DNA from: Verrucomicrobiaceae bacterium
GTDB lineage: Bacteria > Verrucomicrobiota > Verrucomicrobiia > Verrucomicrobiales > Verrucomicrobiaceae
Direction: 5' to 3'
NCBI GenBank assembly: GCA_016795485.1
Contig: JAEUHM010000009.1
Location: 124,001 to 188,000 of the forward strand
DNA: 64,000 nucleotides
A program made the translations under genes and the position numbers. Of the stretch, positions 44,693-53,981 are shown in pieces. Below the pieces are notes generated by a model. The model was not told where the DNA came from and did not search any database. It saw only the letters and a list, made by a program, of their open reading frames with translations. Every line of letters begins with the position of its first letter. The first letter of the stretch is position 1.

Positions 44693-46771
44693 TTATCGCG
44701 CAACGGGCATGATCTGAAGAGCGTCAACGATGACGAAGCCATCTGTATCTTTGTTGGTGATCGTGATCACCACTTCGTCTACCAACTCAAAAAGACCTAG
44801 GCTCCGGAAAACCTCTTCATCTGCGATTGGCAGAGTCTGATTGAGTCTCACCTCACTCTTCTGGCTACCAGATGCAATCACTATGGGGATGTTCGATGCA
44901 CGAGTTTCGTGTGCTGAATACGCAATGCGCACGTCGTATCGACCAGACTTTGGGACTTTGGTTCGAAAAACGGCTGACGACTTGCCGTCCCCTCGACGAT
45001 CGTCGTGAAGGTATCCGTTGCCGATGTGAGGTTTGAAATTTGATGAGGGACTCCAAGAACCCTCTTTTTCGGCCTGATCATCATCCAGCACGATGCCGGG
45101 GAGCCCCCTTGGGTCGATACTCACTTGGGCCTGCGACTCGGGCGGCAACTCGGCCAGCACCGGCAAATCAAGCACTTGCTTCTGAGCTAACAGCCGCTCG
45201 CGCAAAACAGAATACGGCAGTTTCTGCACGGCGAGGCTCTGCTTTGCGCTCAATGCTGCTGCAATGCCCGCACTTTGACCAAGGATCATCCAAGTCGGCT
45301 CCACACGAATCGACGAAATCCCCACGTGTGTGCATGACAGGGCCACAGGCACCAGCAGGTTATCACACTCAGCCGCTTTAGGAGTGATGGCCCGATAGGG
45401 TATGTGATACGGGTAACCGTGCTTCCGCCCCTTCATTCGTACCGGCATGATCGTGCCTTCGTCCACAACGAAATCACGCGTGCCAACACGCTGGCAGTCA
45501 TGCGAATCAATCGGAAAGGACGACACAACGATGGCATCATCTTTGTGAGGATCATCGATAATGTCTTTCTGCGACACAATGTATTCGCCAATCATCCGTC
45601 GACCCTCGCGAACATAGAGTTGCGGGGACCAGTGATCGTAGCCCTCGAACTCATCGCGGCAAAGCCCCAGAGCACTCATCTCCTTTCGGATCGACTCGGG
45701 CACCGCTGCGTCTGTTGTGAGGAAGTGGTAGAACTCGAGGGTGTATTGCTTATGAGCCTCCCAGATCGCAGCGCGCCCAGCCTCATCAGCCTCGCTCCAG
45801 CCATTACAGGCTCCAACCAGACCCATCGAGAACTGCTTTCCAATGCCATTGTTAGCGTCGAACTTATTGCCCGGCAGTGGATACAGATCCCACGGCAGAA
45901 TCGGCCGCTTTTCCTGAGCGAAGTAGCGCCTAACCACTTCAAATCGTGCGCCATCGTATTTGGCTGGCTTCGGGAATGGTACGCGATTCGATGAATCTTT
46001 GGTAACGCAGAGCCGGAAGCTATAAACCATCACATTTTTATCACCTTCGTCATCAAGACCTGCGTGCGTTGTCGTAACAAGCGGAAGAGGCTTACCATCA
46101 TCGCCAAGGCCTGAGATCATCATCTTTGCCTTCGGATACTGCTTCCCCGCCAGTGACTCGCCAAACGCCTTGCGTCCCTCGCGCCCGATGGTCCAACTTA
46201 CACCGGCAGAGGCCAGCAAATCGCCTTCGTAGGTGCCGTCGATGAACATTTTGGCATGAAACTCTCTGTCTTTCGTAACAAGGCGCGAGATATGTGTTCC
46301 GTCTTTAGCTACTGACTTGAGCGCCTGATTTGTCACTACCTTAACCCCGGCCTCGGCGAGCATTTCATTCGTGATTCTCGCCGCCACATGCGGCTCGTAG
46401 GTCCAGTGTTTATGATCCTTTTCACTCACTTTGGAGGGAAGCTCAACACCGCGCCGCTGATAATCCTTTTCCACACGTTGGTGCCATTCTTCAAATAATC
46501 CTAACACTGTTGTGCGCACTGTCTGATTGGAATCCGAAAAACATAATCCACCCGTGTTCACTCCACCAACATGCGCGGTCGGCTCCAACAGCATTACCGA
46601 AGCACCCTCACGCGCCGCCGCGATGGCGGCACAGAAACCTCCTGGTGTCGCTCCATACACGATCACGTCCGCCTGCGTGACTTCTACGGCACAGGTTTGG
46701 ACGCAACTTATAGCTAATGTTGCGAGACATAAAAACAACGAACCTCTAAATCGACACATCAATACGCCCAT
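44693..46771 (-). CDS. Exported FAD-dependent oxidoreductase with golvesin-like C-terminal domain
   Basis: 692 residues; signal region MGVLMCRFRGSLFLCLATLAISCVQTCAVE (start ATG 46771 or 46759). FAD motif VIVYGATPGGFCAAIAAAREG, AHVGGVNTGGLCFSD, FIDGTYEGDLLASAG and CTHVGISSIRVEPTWMILGQSAGIAAAL. The last 130 residues (GSWSPSSNFKPHIGNGYLHDDR...FRTKVPKSGRYDVRIAYSAHETRASN...DGFVIVDALQIMPV) match the golvesin/xanthan-lyase-type beta-sandwich that often accompanies carbohydrate enzymes. The gene is visibly more AT-rich than its neighbours, which may reflect acquisition or simple heterogeneity. Confidence 0.85.
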   Translation of the reverse strand: MGVLMCRFRGSLFLCLATLAISCVQTCAVEVTQADVIVYGATPGGFCAAIAAAREGASVMLLEPTAHVGGVNTGGLCFSDSNQTVRTTVLGLFEEWHQRVEKDYQRRGVELPSKVSEKDHKHWTYEPHVAARITNEMLAEAGVKVVTNQALKSVAKDGTHISRLVTKDREFHAKMFIDGTYEGDLLASAGVSWTIGREGRKAFGESLAGKQYPKAKMMISGLGDDGKPLPLVTTTHAGLDDEGDKNVMVYSFRLCVTKDSSNRVPFPKPAKYDGARFEVVRRYFAQEKRPILPWDLYPLPGNKFDANNGIGKQFSMGLVGACNGWSEADEAGRAAIWEAHKQYTLEFYHFLTTDAAVPESIRKEMSALGLCRDEFEGYDHWSPQLYVREGRRMIGEYIVSQKDIIDDPHKDDAIVVSSFPIDSHDCQRVGTRDFVVDEGTIMPVRMKGRKHGYPYHIPYRAITPKAAECDNLLVPVALSCTHVGISSIRVEPTWMILGQSAGIAAALSAKQSLAVQKLPYSVLRERLLAQKQVLDLPVLAELPPESQAQVSIDPRGLPGIVLDDDQAEKEGSWSPSSNFKPHIGNGYLHDDRRGDGKSSAVFRTKVPKSGRYDVRIAYSAHETRASNIPIVIASGSQKSEVRLNQTLPIADEEVFRSLGLFELVDEVVITITNKDTDGFVIVDALQIMPVAR

Positions 46772-46819
46772 AGCGCCTTTTGTGAGCTAGCCGCATCGCT
46801 CATGCAAGGCGTTTTCCTC

Positions 46820-46841
46820 TTTGCAATGCAAAGGATGCAAA
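46820..46841. promoter_or_regulatory. TTTGCA-A-TGCAAA palindrome with an extra TGCAAA
   Basis: A 13-bp palindrome (46820-46832) and a third TGCAAA (46836-46841) lie in the 152-bp region upstream of the golvesin-type FAD enzyme gene. This could be an operator for an unknown regulator; the assignment rests on symmetry and position only. Confidence 0.3.
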
Positions 46842-46923
46842 TCAACGTCCTCAGGGCTCACCAACTAGATAGCCCAGTGACCGAGAGCAACACAAAGCCA
46901 AAAAGCAAAGTCGCCGCTGGGCG

Positions 46924-48987
46924 TTATTGAATGCTTATTGTGACTAGTTTCCTTGAAGGGAGTGCGAATGAAAAACGGACAACGCTTCCCTTCCCGACCG
47001 AAACCACATCACTTGGCAATCTCAGTTCCTCTCCATCCATAGTGAGTGTCGCACGGTAAGTACCCGGCTTGAGTTGACGCAGCTCTGCGATCATTTCGCG
47101 CGGCTCTGCACCAAAATGGAACAGGTCGGCTACGAACTTGGTCGTGCTGGCCTCGGTGACGAGCGCGGCGATGTCTTTCGGCGGCGTGATCCAGCGCACG
47201 GCCATCTGCGGAAAGCGCGGCGCGTTCTTATCCCCCGTGACCATGCGGTAGAGAAGCTCATGTTTTGGCTGCATGACGCCTTTGTATTCATCGAAAGCGT
47301 AATCCTCCGCAAGGAACTGCACGAAGCGCATGCAGCGGTCAGTGGAGCGCACCTCGCTGGTGAATCCCGCGAAGTTCACACGAAGCGCGGCGAGGCTCTC
47401 GCGCAAGGCGACTTCCAGGTCGCGTTTTCCTGCTTCATCCGTGCGGATGACAAACTCAGATCCTTCAAGCGCGATCAGTTCATCAAACTCGCTCGTGCCT
47501 GTGAGCGCCTTGAAGCGTGCGAGCGTCTTCACGAGTCCCCCCGTGTTGCTGTTCGCATTTTTTCGCGGCGCGAGCTGGTCTGCGCACCACGACTCAGTTC
47601 CGACTTTCGGCTCCTTCGGCGGATCTTTGAGATGCTTCAAACGAATCGCCGCCATCGACCGGAGCGGTGACAGATATGATTCCCTGCCCGTCATCACATG
47701 CGCCAGCATCAGTGCATCGGTCATCTCCGTGATCACGCTGGGCCAGAGGTAATAGCTGTGCATGTAGCCGCCGGGTTTCACAGGCTCCCACCACCTGCCC
47801 TCGGCCCCTGCGACAGTTCCATCCGGCCAGCAGATGCTCGCGGGTAGGATTCCCGCCGGTTTGCCATTCTCCGCGCGCGCCGTGGCCTCCACCCAGGTGT
47901 CCAGCCAGGTGCAAATCTGAGCCCCGAGTTTTTCATTGCCCGTCTTCTGCCAAGCGAGCAGGGCGGGGTGCAGCGCGCCGACATTCGCGATCACATCAAA
48001 CGCGCGTTGAGGCTGTGGCGCGGCCTCGGTCGCGCTGAAGTAGAAGCTCTTGAACTGCATTTGACCGCGTTCGTTTTTCCCGGTCCAGACATCGCGCATG
48101 AAATCGCCCAGCTTGAGACCCCAGTTAGTCCATTTCTCGTTGTCAGGCTCCAGTACCATGAGCGGGACAAGATTGTCCGTTGTGTCCTCTGCCGCGTGCT
48201 CCACATCCGTGATCGTCGTGTTGAAGCCGCCTTTCAAATGTGGGCGCGTGACTGCCGAGCGCGAAAACTTCAACTGGGCCGCTGTGATCTGCGGATCATC
48301 AAAGCCCAGCAGCACTGCCGACCACCAGCGCCACATCTCACAATCATCACCCCAGCCCCCGCCAAACTCGCCCGAGTCGGCGTTCTGCCTGTTTTTGATC
48401 CACCAGCGGATGATCTCACCAAGCCGCTCAAGCTGCTCGCGTTGCAAAACGGCCCACTCCGGTGCTCCGGCCACCTTTTCAGGCACCGCGCCCCACGGCA
48501 GCGCCTCGCCGAGATAAATCCGTGCCACCGTGTTATGCGGAAACGCGGCCTTCACGCGTTGAAACGATGCCACGGCCTCGTCTTTGAACCACTTCGACTC
48601 CTTCGGGTTCGTGCGCACGGTGCTGTTTTCGATCAACATCCACGCCAGCATGCGCCCCCGATACAGTTCGCAAATCGGCCGCAGCGGTGAATCCTTCGCG
48701 ACGCCGAAATCATACTCACCGAGCGTGCGATGCGGCTTCCCACGGACGCTGGCAGTGTAAAATTTGAGCCCGCTCTCATTCCATCGCCGCGCAAACTCCG
48801 CTAGCGAGGCTGCTTCCTTCTGCCGAACCTCGTCCAGGTCCGATGACGCAGCCAGTTTTTGCAGCAGCGACTGCCGTTGATGATCATCATCCGTGTTTCC
48901 GACCTGCTGGATAAGTTCTAACAAATCAGCGTGGAGCGAACCAGCGATCAGCAAGACGGCACAGTAGATGGCGAACGATGATCTCAT
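46924..48987 (-). CDS. Exported protein of unknown family downstream of phnY
   Basis: 687 residues from ATG at 48987 (MRSSFAIYCAVLLIAGSLHA signal). The protein is rich in Trp and helical segments (GEIIRWWIKNRQNADSGEFGGGWGDDCEMWRWWSAVLLGF, WLDTWVEATARAENGKPAGILPASICWPDG, GYMHSYYLWPSVITEMTDALMLAHVMTG), consistent with an (alpha/alpha)6-toroid glycoside-hydrolase-like fold. I do not recognise a family. It begins 35 bp after the phnY stop codon, so it may belong to the phosphonate operon transcript, but nothing in the sequence ties it to phosphonates. Confidence 0.6.
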   Translation of the reverse strand: MRSSFAIYCAVLLIAGSLHADLLELIQQVGNTDDDHQRQSLLQKLAASSDLDEVRQKEAASLAEFARRWNESGLKFYTASVRGKPHRTLGEYDFGVAKDSPLRPICELYRGRMLAWMLIENSTVRTNPKESKWFKDEAVASFQRVKAAFPHNTVARIYLGEALPWGAVPEKVAGAPEWAVLQREQLERLGEIIRWWIKNRQNADSGEFGGGWGDDCEMWRWWSAVLLGFDDPQITAAQLKFSRSAVTRPHLKGGFNTTITDVEHAAEDTTDNLVPLMVLEPDNEKWTNWGLKLGDFMRDVWTGKNERGQMQFKSFYFSATEAAPQPQRAFDVIANVGALHPALLAWQKTGNEKLGAQICTWLDTWVEATARAENGKPAGILPASICWPDGTVAGAEGRWWEPVKPGGYMHSYYLWPSVITEMTDALMLAHVMTGRESYLSPLRSMAAIRLKHLKDPPKEPKVGTESWCADQLAPRKNANSNTGGLVKTLARFKALTGTSEFDELIALEGSEFVIRTDEAGKRDLEVALRESLAALRVNFAGFTSEVRSTDRCMRFVQFLAEDYAFDEYKGVMQPKHELLYRMVTGDKNAPRFPQMAVRWITPPKDIAALVTEASTTKFVADLFHFGAEPREMIAELRQLKPGTYRATLTMDGEELRLPSDVVSVGKGSVVRFSFALPSRKLVTISIQ

Positions 48988-49022
48988 GGGACACGCATAA
49001 ACGCAGAAAACCGGCGATTGCT

Positions 49023-50438
49023 TCACCACGGCAGCGAGAAGGTCTTCACCGTGGTCATAAACTTGATGGCTTCGATCACGCCTTCCTTGATGCCGAGACC
49101 GCTGTCTTTGATGCCGCCGAAGGGACTGAGTTCGAGGCGGTAGCCGGGGATCTCGTTCACGTTGATCGTGCCTGCTTTGATGCCTTTCACGGCCTTGATC
49201 GCAGACTCCAGGCTGCGTGTGACGATGCCGCTGCTGAGGCCGTAGGGCGTGGCGTTGGTGTAAGCGATGGCGTCGTCGAGATCACGCACTGGGAAGATCG
49301 GCGCGATGGGACCGAAGCATTCACAGGTGCCTAGCGTAGAGTCCCGTGGCACATCAGCGAGGATCGTCGGCTCCAGCAAGGCTCCATGACGATTGCCGCC
49401 GTGGAGGAGCTTCGCGCCGCGTGTTTGAGCGTCCTGGACGGCTGTTTCGAGGCTGAGGGCGGAGGCTTCGTCAATGACGGTGCCGACGAAGGTGGCTTCA
49501 TCGCTCGGGTCGCCGCAGACGGAGCTCTTGGCGAGAGCGACGAAGCGTTTAGTGAACTCTTCGAGGACGCTTTCCTGCACCAAGATGCGGCGCACGGCGG
49601 TGCAGCGCTGGCCGCTGTTTCGGAAGCAGCCTTCGCACGCGAGTTTCGCAGCGAGATCGAGGTCGGCATCGTCGAGCACGATGAGGGGAGAATGCCCGCC
49701 GAGTTCGAGGCAGGTCTTTTTGTAGCCTGCGGTGGCGGCGATCTCTTTACCGACCTTTGCGCTGCCGGTGAAGGTGACGAGATCAATGCGTTCATCGCGG
49801 ATCATCGGCCTCGTGACCTCATCAAGGCTGCCGTGAATGCAACTGAGCATGCGCCCTGGCAGTCCGGCCTCGTAAAGCAGCTCGGTGAGGCGCACAGCGG
49901 TGAGTGGCGTCTTTTCCGATGGCTTCAAAATCACCGGCGCACCAGCAGCGATGGCAGGAGCGAGCTTGTGGGCGACTTGGTTGAGCGGGTGATTGAAGGG
50001 AGTGATGGCCGCGATAAGGGACAACGGCTCGCGTAGTGTGAAAATCTTCCGCGCTTTGCTAGTGGGGGAGATGTCGCAGGAAAAGGTCTGGCCATCATCG
50101 CGCAATGCTTCCATGGCAGCAAAGGCGAAGACATCGCAGGCGCGTCCGACTTCATAACGTGTCTCGCGCAGACAGAGTCCGGCTTCGGAGGTAATGAGGC
50201 GAGCGAGTTCCTCGCGGCGCTCATCGAGGAGGTCGCGTGTCTTGTCGAGGATTTGGCTGCGCTCGTAGCGTGTGAGCGGAGTTGTGGGAGCGAGATGAGC
50301 TTGAATGGCCTCATCGAGCTGTTTGCGGTTGATGCAGGCGACTCGGCCGACTTTTTCGTTGTTCCAGGGATTTGTGACTTCGATCCATTGATCGGAGGTG
50401 ACGGCGTTGCCTGCGAGGTAGCTGGGGAGCGAGAGCAT
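49023..50438 (-). CDS. phnY: Phosphonoacetaldehyde dehydrogenase
   Basis: 471-residue NAD-dependent aldehyde dehydrogenase. Cofactor region ITPFNHPLNQVAHKLAPAIAAGAPVILKPSEKTP, FTGSAKVGKEIAATAG, catalytic Glu in ELGGHSP and catalytic Cys in NSGQRCTAVRRILV. NSGQRCTAVRR is characteristic of PhnY-type enzymes, which convert phosphonoacetaldehyde to phosphonoacetate. Adjacent genes support the call: phosphonoacetate hydrolase (phnA), an alcohol dehydrogenase and an MFS carrier on the same strand. Alternatives (succinate-semialdehyde or glyceraldehyde-3-phosphate type) fit the context less well. Spacing to the upstream dehydrogenase gene is 9 bp. Confidence 0.85.
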   Translation of the reverse strand: MLSLPSYLAGNAVTSDQWIEVTNPWNNEKVGRVACINRKQLDEAIQAHLAPTTPLTRYERSQILDKTRDLLDERREELARLITSEAGLCLRETRYEVGRACDVFAFAAMEALRDDGQTFSCDISPTSKARKIFTLREPLSLIAAITPFNHPLNQVAHKLAPAIAAGAPVILKPSEKTPLTAVRLTELLYEAGLPGRMLSCIHGSLDEVTRPMIRDERIDLVTFTGSAKVGKEIAATAGYKKTCLELGGHSPLIVLDDADLDLAAKLACEGCFRNSGQRCTAVRRILVQESVLEEFTKRFVALAKSSVCGDPSDEATFVGTVIDEASALSLETAVQDAQTRGAKLLHGGNRHGALLEPTILADVPRDSTLGTCECFGPIAPIFPVRDLDDAIAYTNATPYGLSSGIVTRSLESAIKAVKGIKAGTINVNEIPGYRLELSPFGGIKDSGLGIKEGVIEAIKFMTTVKTFSLPW

Positions 50439-50447
50439 GATCGAAAA

Positions 50448-51470
50448 TCAGGGCTGGATGGCGACACGCTGCCATTGGCGGCTGCGGGTGAGGTCGAAGC
50501 CTTCGTTGAGCTGTTCGAGCGGCAGCGACGGACTGGTGAGTCTCTCGAAAGGCAGCCGCGTGCGGTTCTGCGCGAGAAAATCGAGGCCGGCGGAGAGATG
50601 CTGCGGCGCGTAGTTGTGGACGCCGCGCAAGGTGAGGCATTTGCGCAGCACGGCCTCGCCTGTGAGGTCGAGTTTCGTTTCGGGATGCACCATGCCGGCC
50701 CAAACGTAATGACCACCGTGACGCAGAGCCTTCACGCCATCGGGAATCACAGCGGAACTGCCAGTGACCTCCAGCACGAGATCCACCTGCGGCATTTTTT
50801 CGCTGTGCGGCACCGGAATGCCGCCGAACTCGGCGACGAGTGCGAGTCGTTGCGCACTCAAGTCGGTGCAGAACACTTCGCGCACGCCACGATGCCTCAA
50901 CCAGGCACAAGCGTAGATGCCGAGCAGGCCGCCGCCTTGCACGAGGGCACGACCGCAAGGATCGGGCAGCGTTTCGAGCGCGTTCACGATGGTGGCGAGC
51001 GCACAGTTCGCAGGCGCGGCGATGGCATCTGGCAAGGTGGCCGGCACGGGCATGATCTGTGTGCCAGGACGCAGCACGATATGACTGGCGTAACAGCCGT
51101 TCAGACCGCTGCCATCGCTGAGCGCGGCGTGACCGTATTTGAAGAGATGCTCGCACTTCTGCGGCAGATGCCAGCTCGTGCAGGGCGCGCAGTGACCGCA
51201 GGAGTCGGCGAGCGTCCAGGTCACGCGTTGCCCTATCGTGATGCCATCGCGCGAACTGCTCACCACATGCCCGACAGCCTCATGCCCGAGCACGCAAGGA
51301 GTCGGCGCGGAGCGTCTGCCTTCGGTGGTGTGCAAATCAGAGCCGCAGATGGTCGCGAGCGAGATTTCCACGAGCACTTCGCCGGATTGGAGTTTATCGG
51401 GAAGTGGTGCCGATCCCATCTGAAAGGGCTGATTCGGACCTTGGAAGAGCTGGATGCGGGCGGAGTTCAT
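50448..51470 (-). CDS. Zinc alcohol dehydrogenase of phosphonate cluster
   Basis: 340 residues from ATG at 51470. Catalytic zinc and substrate region ATICGSDLHTTEGRR with GHEAVGHVV, structural zinc loop CGHCAPCTSWHLPQKC, and Rossmann motif VQGGGLLGIYACAWLRHRG. Medium-chain dehydrogenase. A subgroup found in phosphonate gene clusters (TIGR03366, HpnZ-like) matches its context. It would oxidise a hydroxyphosphonate to phosphonoacetaldehyde, the substrate of the next enzyme (inference). It overlaps the MFS gene by 4 bp (ATGA). Confidence 0.8.
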   Translation of the reverse strand: MNSARIQLFQGPNQPFQMGSAPLPDKLQSGEVLVEISLATICGSDLHTTEGRRSAPTPCVLGHEAVGHVVSSSRDGITIGQRVTWTLADSCGHCAPCTSWHLPQKCEHLFKYGHAALSDGSGLNGCYASHIVLRPGTQIMPVPATLPDAIAAPANCALATIVNALETLPDPCGRALVQGGGLLGIYACAWLRHRGVREVFCTDLSAQRLALVAEFGGIPVPHSEKMPQVDLVLEVTGSSAVIPDGVKALRHGGHYVWAGMVHPETKLDLTGEAVLRKCLTLRGVHNYAPQHLSAGLDFLAQNRTRLPFERLTSPSLPLEQLNEGFDLTRSRQWQRVAIQP

Positions 51471-52738
51471 CGGCGGATCAAGAGGGCGAGCGCGGCGCTG
51501 CACACGGCGGCGGCGGAGACGAGGGGGAAGACGAGCGCGGCGCTTTCCACGCCAGGTGTGGAGGCGAAGGGATTGTGTTGGATCATCCAGCCGATGAGCG
51601 GCTCGCCGAGGCCGGCCATCGCGTAGGCGAAGAAGTTCATCACGCCAACGGCGGTGCCCGCTCGTTCGCGGCCGAGCAAATCCGGTGCGAGCGCCCAGAA
51701 GGCGGATTGCGGGCCGTAGGCGAAGAATCCGGCGAGAAAGAGCACGGGCAGGCCGAGGCGATGGCCGGCAGGCAGCAGATACATGCCCATCGCGGCCACG
51801 GCGGCGAGGATCATGAAGCTGGCGATGACGCCACTGCGGCGTGAGCCGCAAAAGCGGTCGGAAATCCAGCCGCTTGTCACCGCGCCGAGCGCCATGCCCA
51901 CGGGCAGCGCGATGCTGATCCATTTGCCAAGCGGATCGTCCTTGAAATCCTTGCCGAGGAAATAAACGGGCACCCAGATGAGCAATCCATAGCGCACGGT
52001 GTTTTGAAAGCCAATGGCGAGGCCTGCGAGCAACAAGCGGCCATTTTTCAACGCGATGCCGTAGCGGCTCCACATCGTCTCGGTGGTCGCAGTTGCGGCT
52101 TGTGGCTCGTTTTCATCCCTCAAATCGGCAAAACCTGCCGCGCTGGGCCGGTCGCGCGCGATGAGCCACACGACGAGTCCGCCGAGCAGCATCAGAATGA
52201 CCGGCAGACGGAAAATCCAGCGCCAGTCGAGATGCAGCACATCCAGCACCACAAGCGAGGTGATGAACGACAGCACCGATGACAAGCCTGCCGCGAGCAC
52301 ATACATCCCAAAGGCGCGTCCTCGCTCATGCGCGCCGAACCAGTTCGACACGAGGCGGCTGCCAGGAGCCCAGCCCATGCTTTGCGCGAGGCCGTTCGCG
52401 CCCCAGGCGGCTGCGAGTGATTTGAAGCCCACGCCGAAGCTTGTGACCCAGTTCAGCACGAACGACGCGACCGCGCCGAGACACATCATGCGGCGTCCAC
52501 CGAAGCGGTCACCGAGATTGCCATTGATCATCTGCCCGGCGGCATAAGCCCAGAGCATGGCGGCGCTGATCCAGCCAAGCGTTTGCTTGTCGATGCCCAA
52601 CTCCGCCTGGATGCCCGGAATCGCGAAACCGAAGGTCTGACGGCCTGTGTAATAAAACAGGTAGCAGAACATCACCGCTCCCAACGACCAGCGACGGGCG
52701 CGGAGGAAGGCGAGATCGCTCTGCGGAGTGGCGGACAT
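51467..52738 (-). CDS. MFS transporter, organophosphate/phosphonate type
   Basis: 423 residues from ATG at 52738. About 12 transmembrane segments. The first is RARRWSLGAVMFCYLFYYTGRQTFGFAIPGIQ, close to the opening of OPA-family (GlpT/UhpT) carriers, and GQMINGNLGDRFGGRRMMCLG is the MFS signature loop. OPA members import organic phosphates in exchange for phosphate. Here an organophosphonate is the likely cargo because the flanking genes are phnA, an alcohol dehydrogenase and phnY. Four bp separate it from the phnA stop codon and it overlaps the dehydrogenase by 4 bp. Confidence 0.85.
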   Translation of the reverse strand: MSATPQSDLAFLRARRWSLGAVMFCYLFYYTGRQTFGFAIPGIQAELGIDKQTLGWISAAMLWAYAAGQMINGNLGDRFGGRRMMCLGAVASFVLNWVTSFGVGFKSLAAAWGANGLAQSMGWAPGSRLVSNWFGAHERGRAFGMYVLAAGLSSVLSFITSLVVLDVLHLDWRWIFRLPVILMLLGGLVVWLIARDRPSAAGFADLRDENEPQAATATTETMWSRYGIALKNGRLLLAGLAIGFQNTVRYGLLIWVPVYFLGKDFKDDPLGKWISIALPVGMALGAVTSGWISDRFCGSRRSGVIASFMILAAVAAMGMYLLPAGHRLGLPVLFLAGFFAYGPQSAFWALAPDLLGRERAGTAVGVMNFFAYAMAGLGEPLIGWMIQHNPFASTPGVESAALVFPLVSAAAVCSAALALLIRR

Positions 52739-52742
52739 GCGA

Positions 52743-53969
52743 TCAATGCGTGCCGTTGCAGGTGATCTCGAAGATGTCGAAGTTGCGCACGTCACCGGCA
52801 GCGCGGGTGGCGTAGGCGGCGTTTAATGGCTCGCTGAAAACGAGCGGCACCATTTCCTCGTAGCGTCCGCCGTGGCTGCGGAGGCGACCGGCGAGCGCGG
52901 TGAGGTCGTGATACTGCGGTGTGCGGCCAAGGACGACATTCCGAGCGCTGCAAACAACGAGATCGCCCATGCGATCCTCCGGCAGCTCCATGAGTCGCGC
53001 GGCCGTGGCGCGGTCGTGGCATTCGCTGATGCCTGCACGTTGCAGCAGCCAGTCGCGCACCTTTGCGGCATCGAGTCTAGAGGGAAGATGCACCTGCGCG
53101 AAGGAGCCAAGCGCGCCGTGATGAGCAACATAGGGATCGGTGATCGGCAGGATGACGCGAAAACCTTCGCCAAACTGTTTCACGAGTTCGGTTTCGAGGT
53201 AGATGACGTTCGGTGTGCCGTCGGCGTGTTGTTTGGCATTCATGCCGTGATCCGCTGTGATGCCGATGACGGCTCCGAGCGCGAGCAGGCGGCCGATTTC
53301 GGCATCAATGGCTCCGTAGAAGGCCAGCGCCTCGAGTTCCTCCGGCGCGTGCTTGTGCTGCATGTAGTCCGTGGTGCTCAGGTAGAGAAAATCGGCGCGC
53401 CCGCCCTCCAGCAGCGCCACACCGGCCTTCAGCACATAGAGGCTCGCATCGCCGCTGTAGATCTCCGGAGTGGGGCCGACGAGCGCTTCGACATCGCTAA
53501 TGCCGTGCGTCTCCACGACCGCGTGCTTCGCCTTTTCCGATGAAAACGCGATGCCGCCCTCGCTAATGAGGCCGCTGGCGAAGATGTCGCGTAGTTTTTC
53601 CTTCGCGGTGACGACAGCCACCTTGCGGCCAGATCGCTGGGCGTGCGGAAAGATCGTGTCGGCGCGGAGAAACTTCGACGAGTTCATCATCACCTCCTCG
53701 CCGATGCTCGTGTCGTAGAAGAAGTTCCCGCCGATGCCATGCACGCTCGGCGGCTGGCCGGTGACGATGCTGCTGTTGTTCACGTTCGTGAAGGTTGGCA
53801 TCGCAGCACGGGCAAAGCCGCGCCAGCCGTTCACGCTCATCTTCGCGAGGTTTGGCATGAGGCCGCGAGCAAGAGCGCAGTCGAGATATTCATCCGCCGA
53901 TCCATCCAGGCAAATGACGACGAGAGGTTTCGCGGGCGGATTGTAGGTGCGGTGGTTGACGGTGAACAT
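52743..53969 (-). CDS. phnA: Phosphonoacetate hydrolase
   Basis: 408 residues. Alkaline-phosphatase-superfamily enzyme cleaving phosphonoacetate to acetate and phosphate (known PhnA activity). Metal-site Asp in CLDGSADEYL (D22), nucleophile Thr61 in MPTFTNVNNSSIVTG, further ligands in DYMQHKHAPEE, TADHGMN and AHHGALGS. This layout of D, T, D, H, D, H and H matches characterised PhnA proteins. Genes for an OPA-type carrier, alcohol dehydrogenase and PhnY follow in the same direction, completing a phosphonoacetaldehyde to acetate route. The phoD gene is 12 bp upstream. Confidence 0.92.
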   Translation of the reverse strand: MFTVNHRTYNPPAKPLVVICLDGSADEYLDCALARGLMPNLAKMSVNGWRGFARAAMPTFTNVNNSSIVTGQPPSVHGIGGNFFYDTSIGEEVMMNSSKFLRADTIFPHAQRSGRKVAVVTAKEKLRDIFASGLISEGGIAFSSEKAKHAVVETHGISDVEALVGPTPEIYSGDASLYVLKAGVALLEGGRADFLYLSTTDYMQHKHAPEELEALAFYGAIDAEIGRLLALGAVIGITADHGMNAKQHADGTPNVIYLETELVKQFGEGFRVILPITDPYVAHHGALGSFAQVHLPSRLDAAKVRDWLLQRAGISECHDRATAARLMELPEDRMGDLVVCSARNVVLGRTPQYHDLTALAGRLRSHGGRYEEMVPLVFSEPLNAAYATRAAGDVRNFDIFEITCNGTH

Positions 53970-53981
53970 GAGATGAGGTGG

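Noticed and set aside
44693-46771. Horizontal acquisition of the golvesin-type FAD enzyme
   Set aside because: Lower GC is visible by eye but no mobile-element boundary, repeat or integrase was found around it.
46820-46841. TTTGCA palindrome as a regulator site of known type
   Set aside because: Similar in sequence to several families of operators, but I cannot assign one; kept only as a low-confidence feature.
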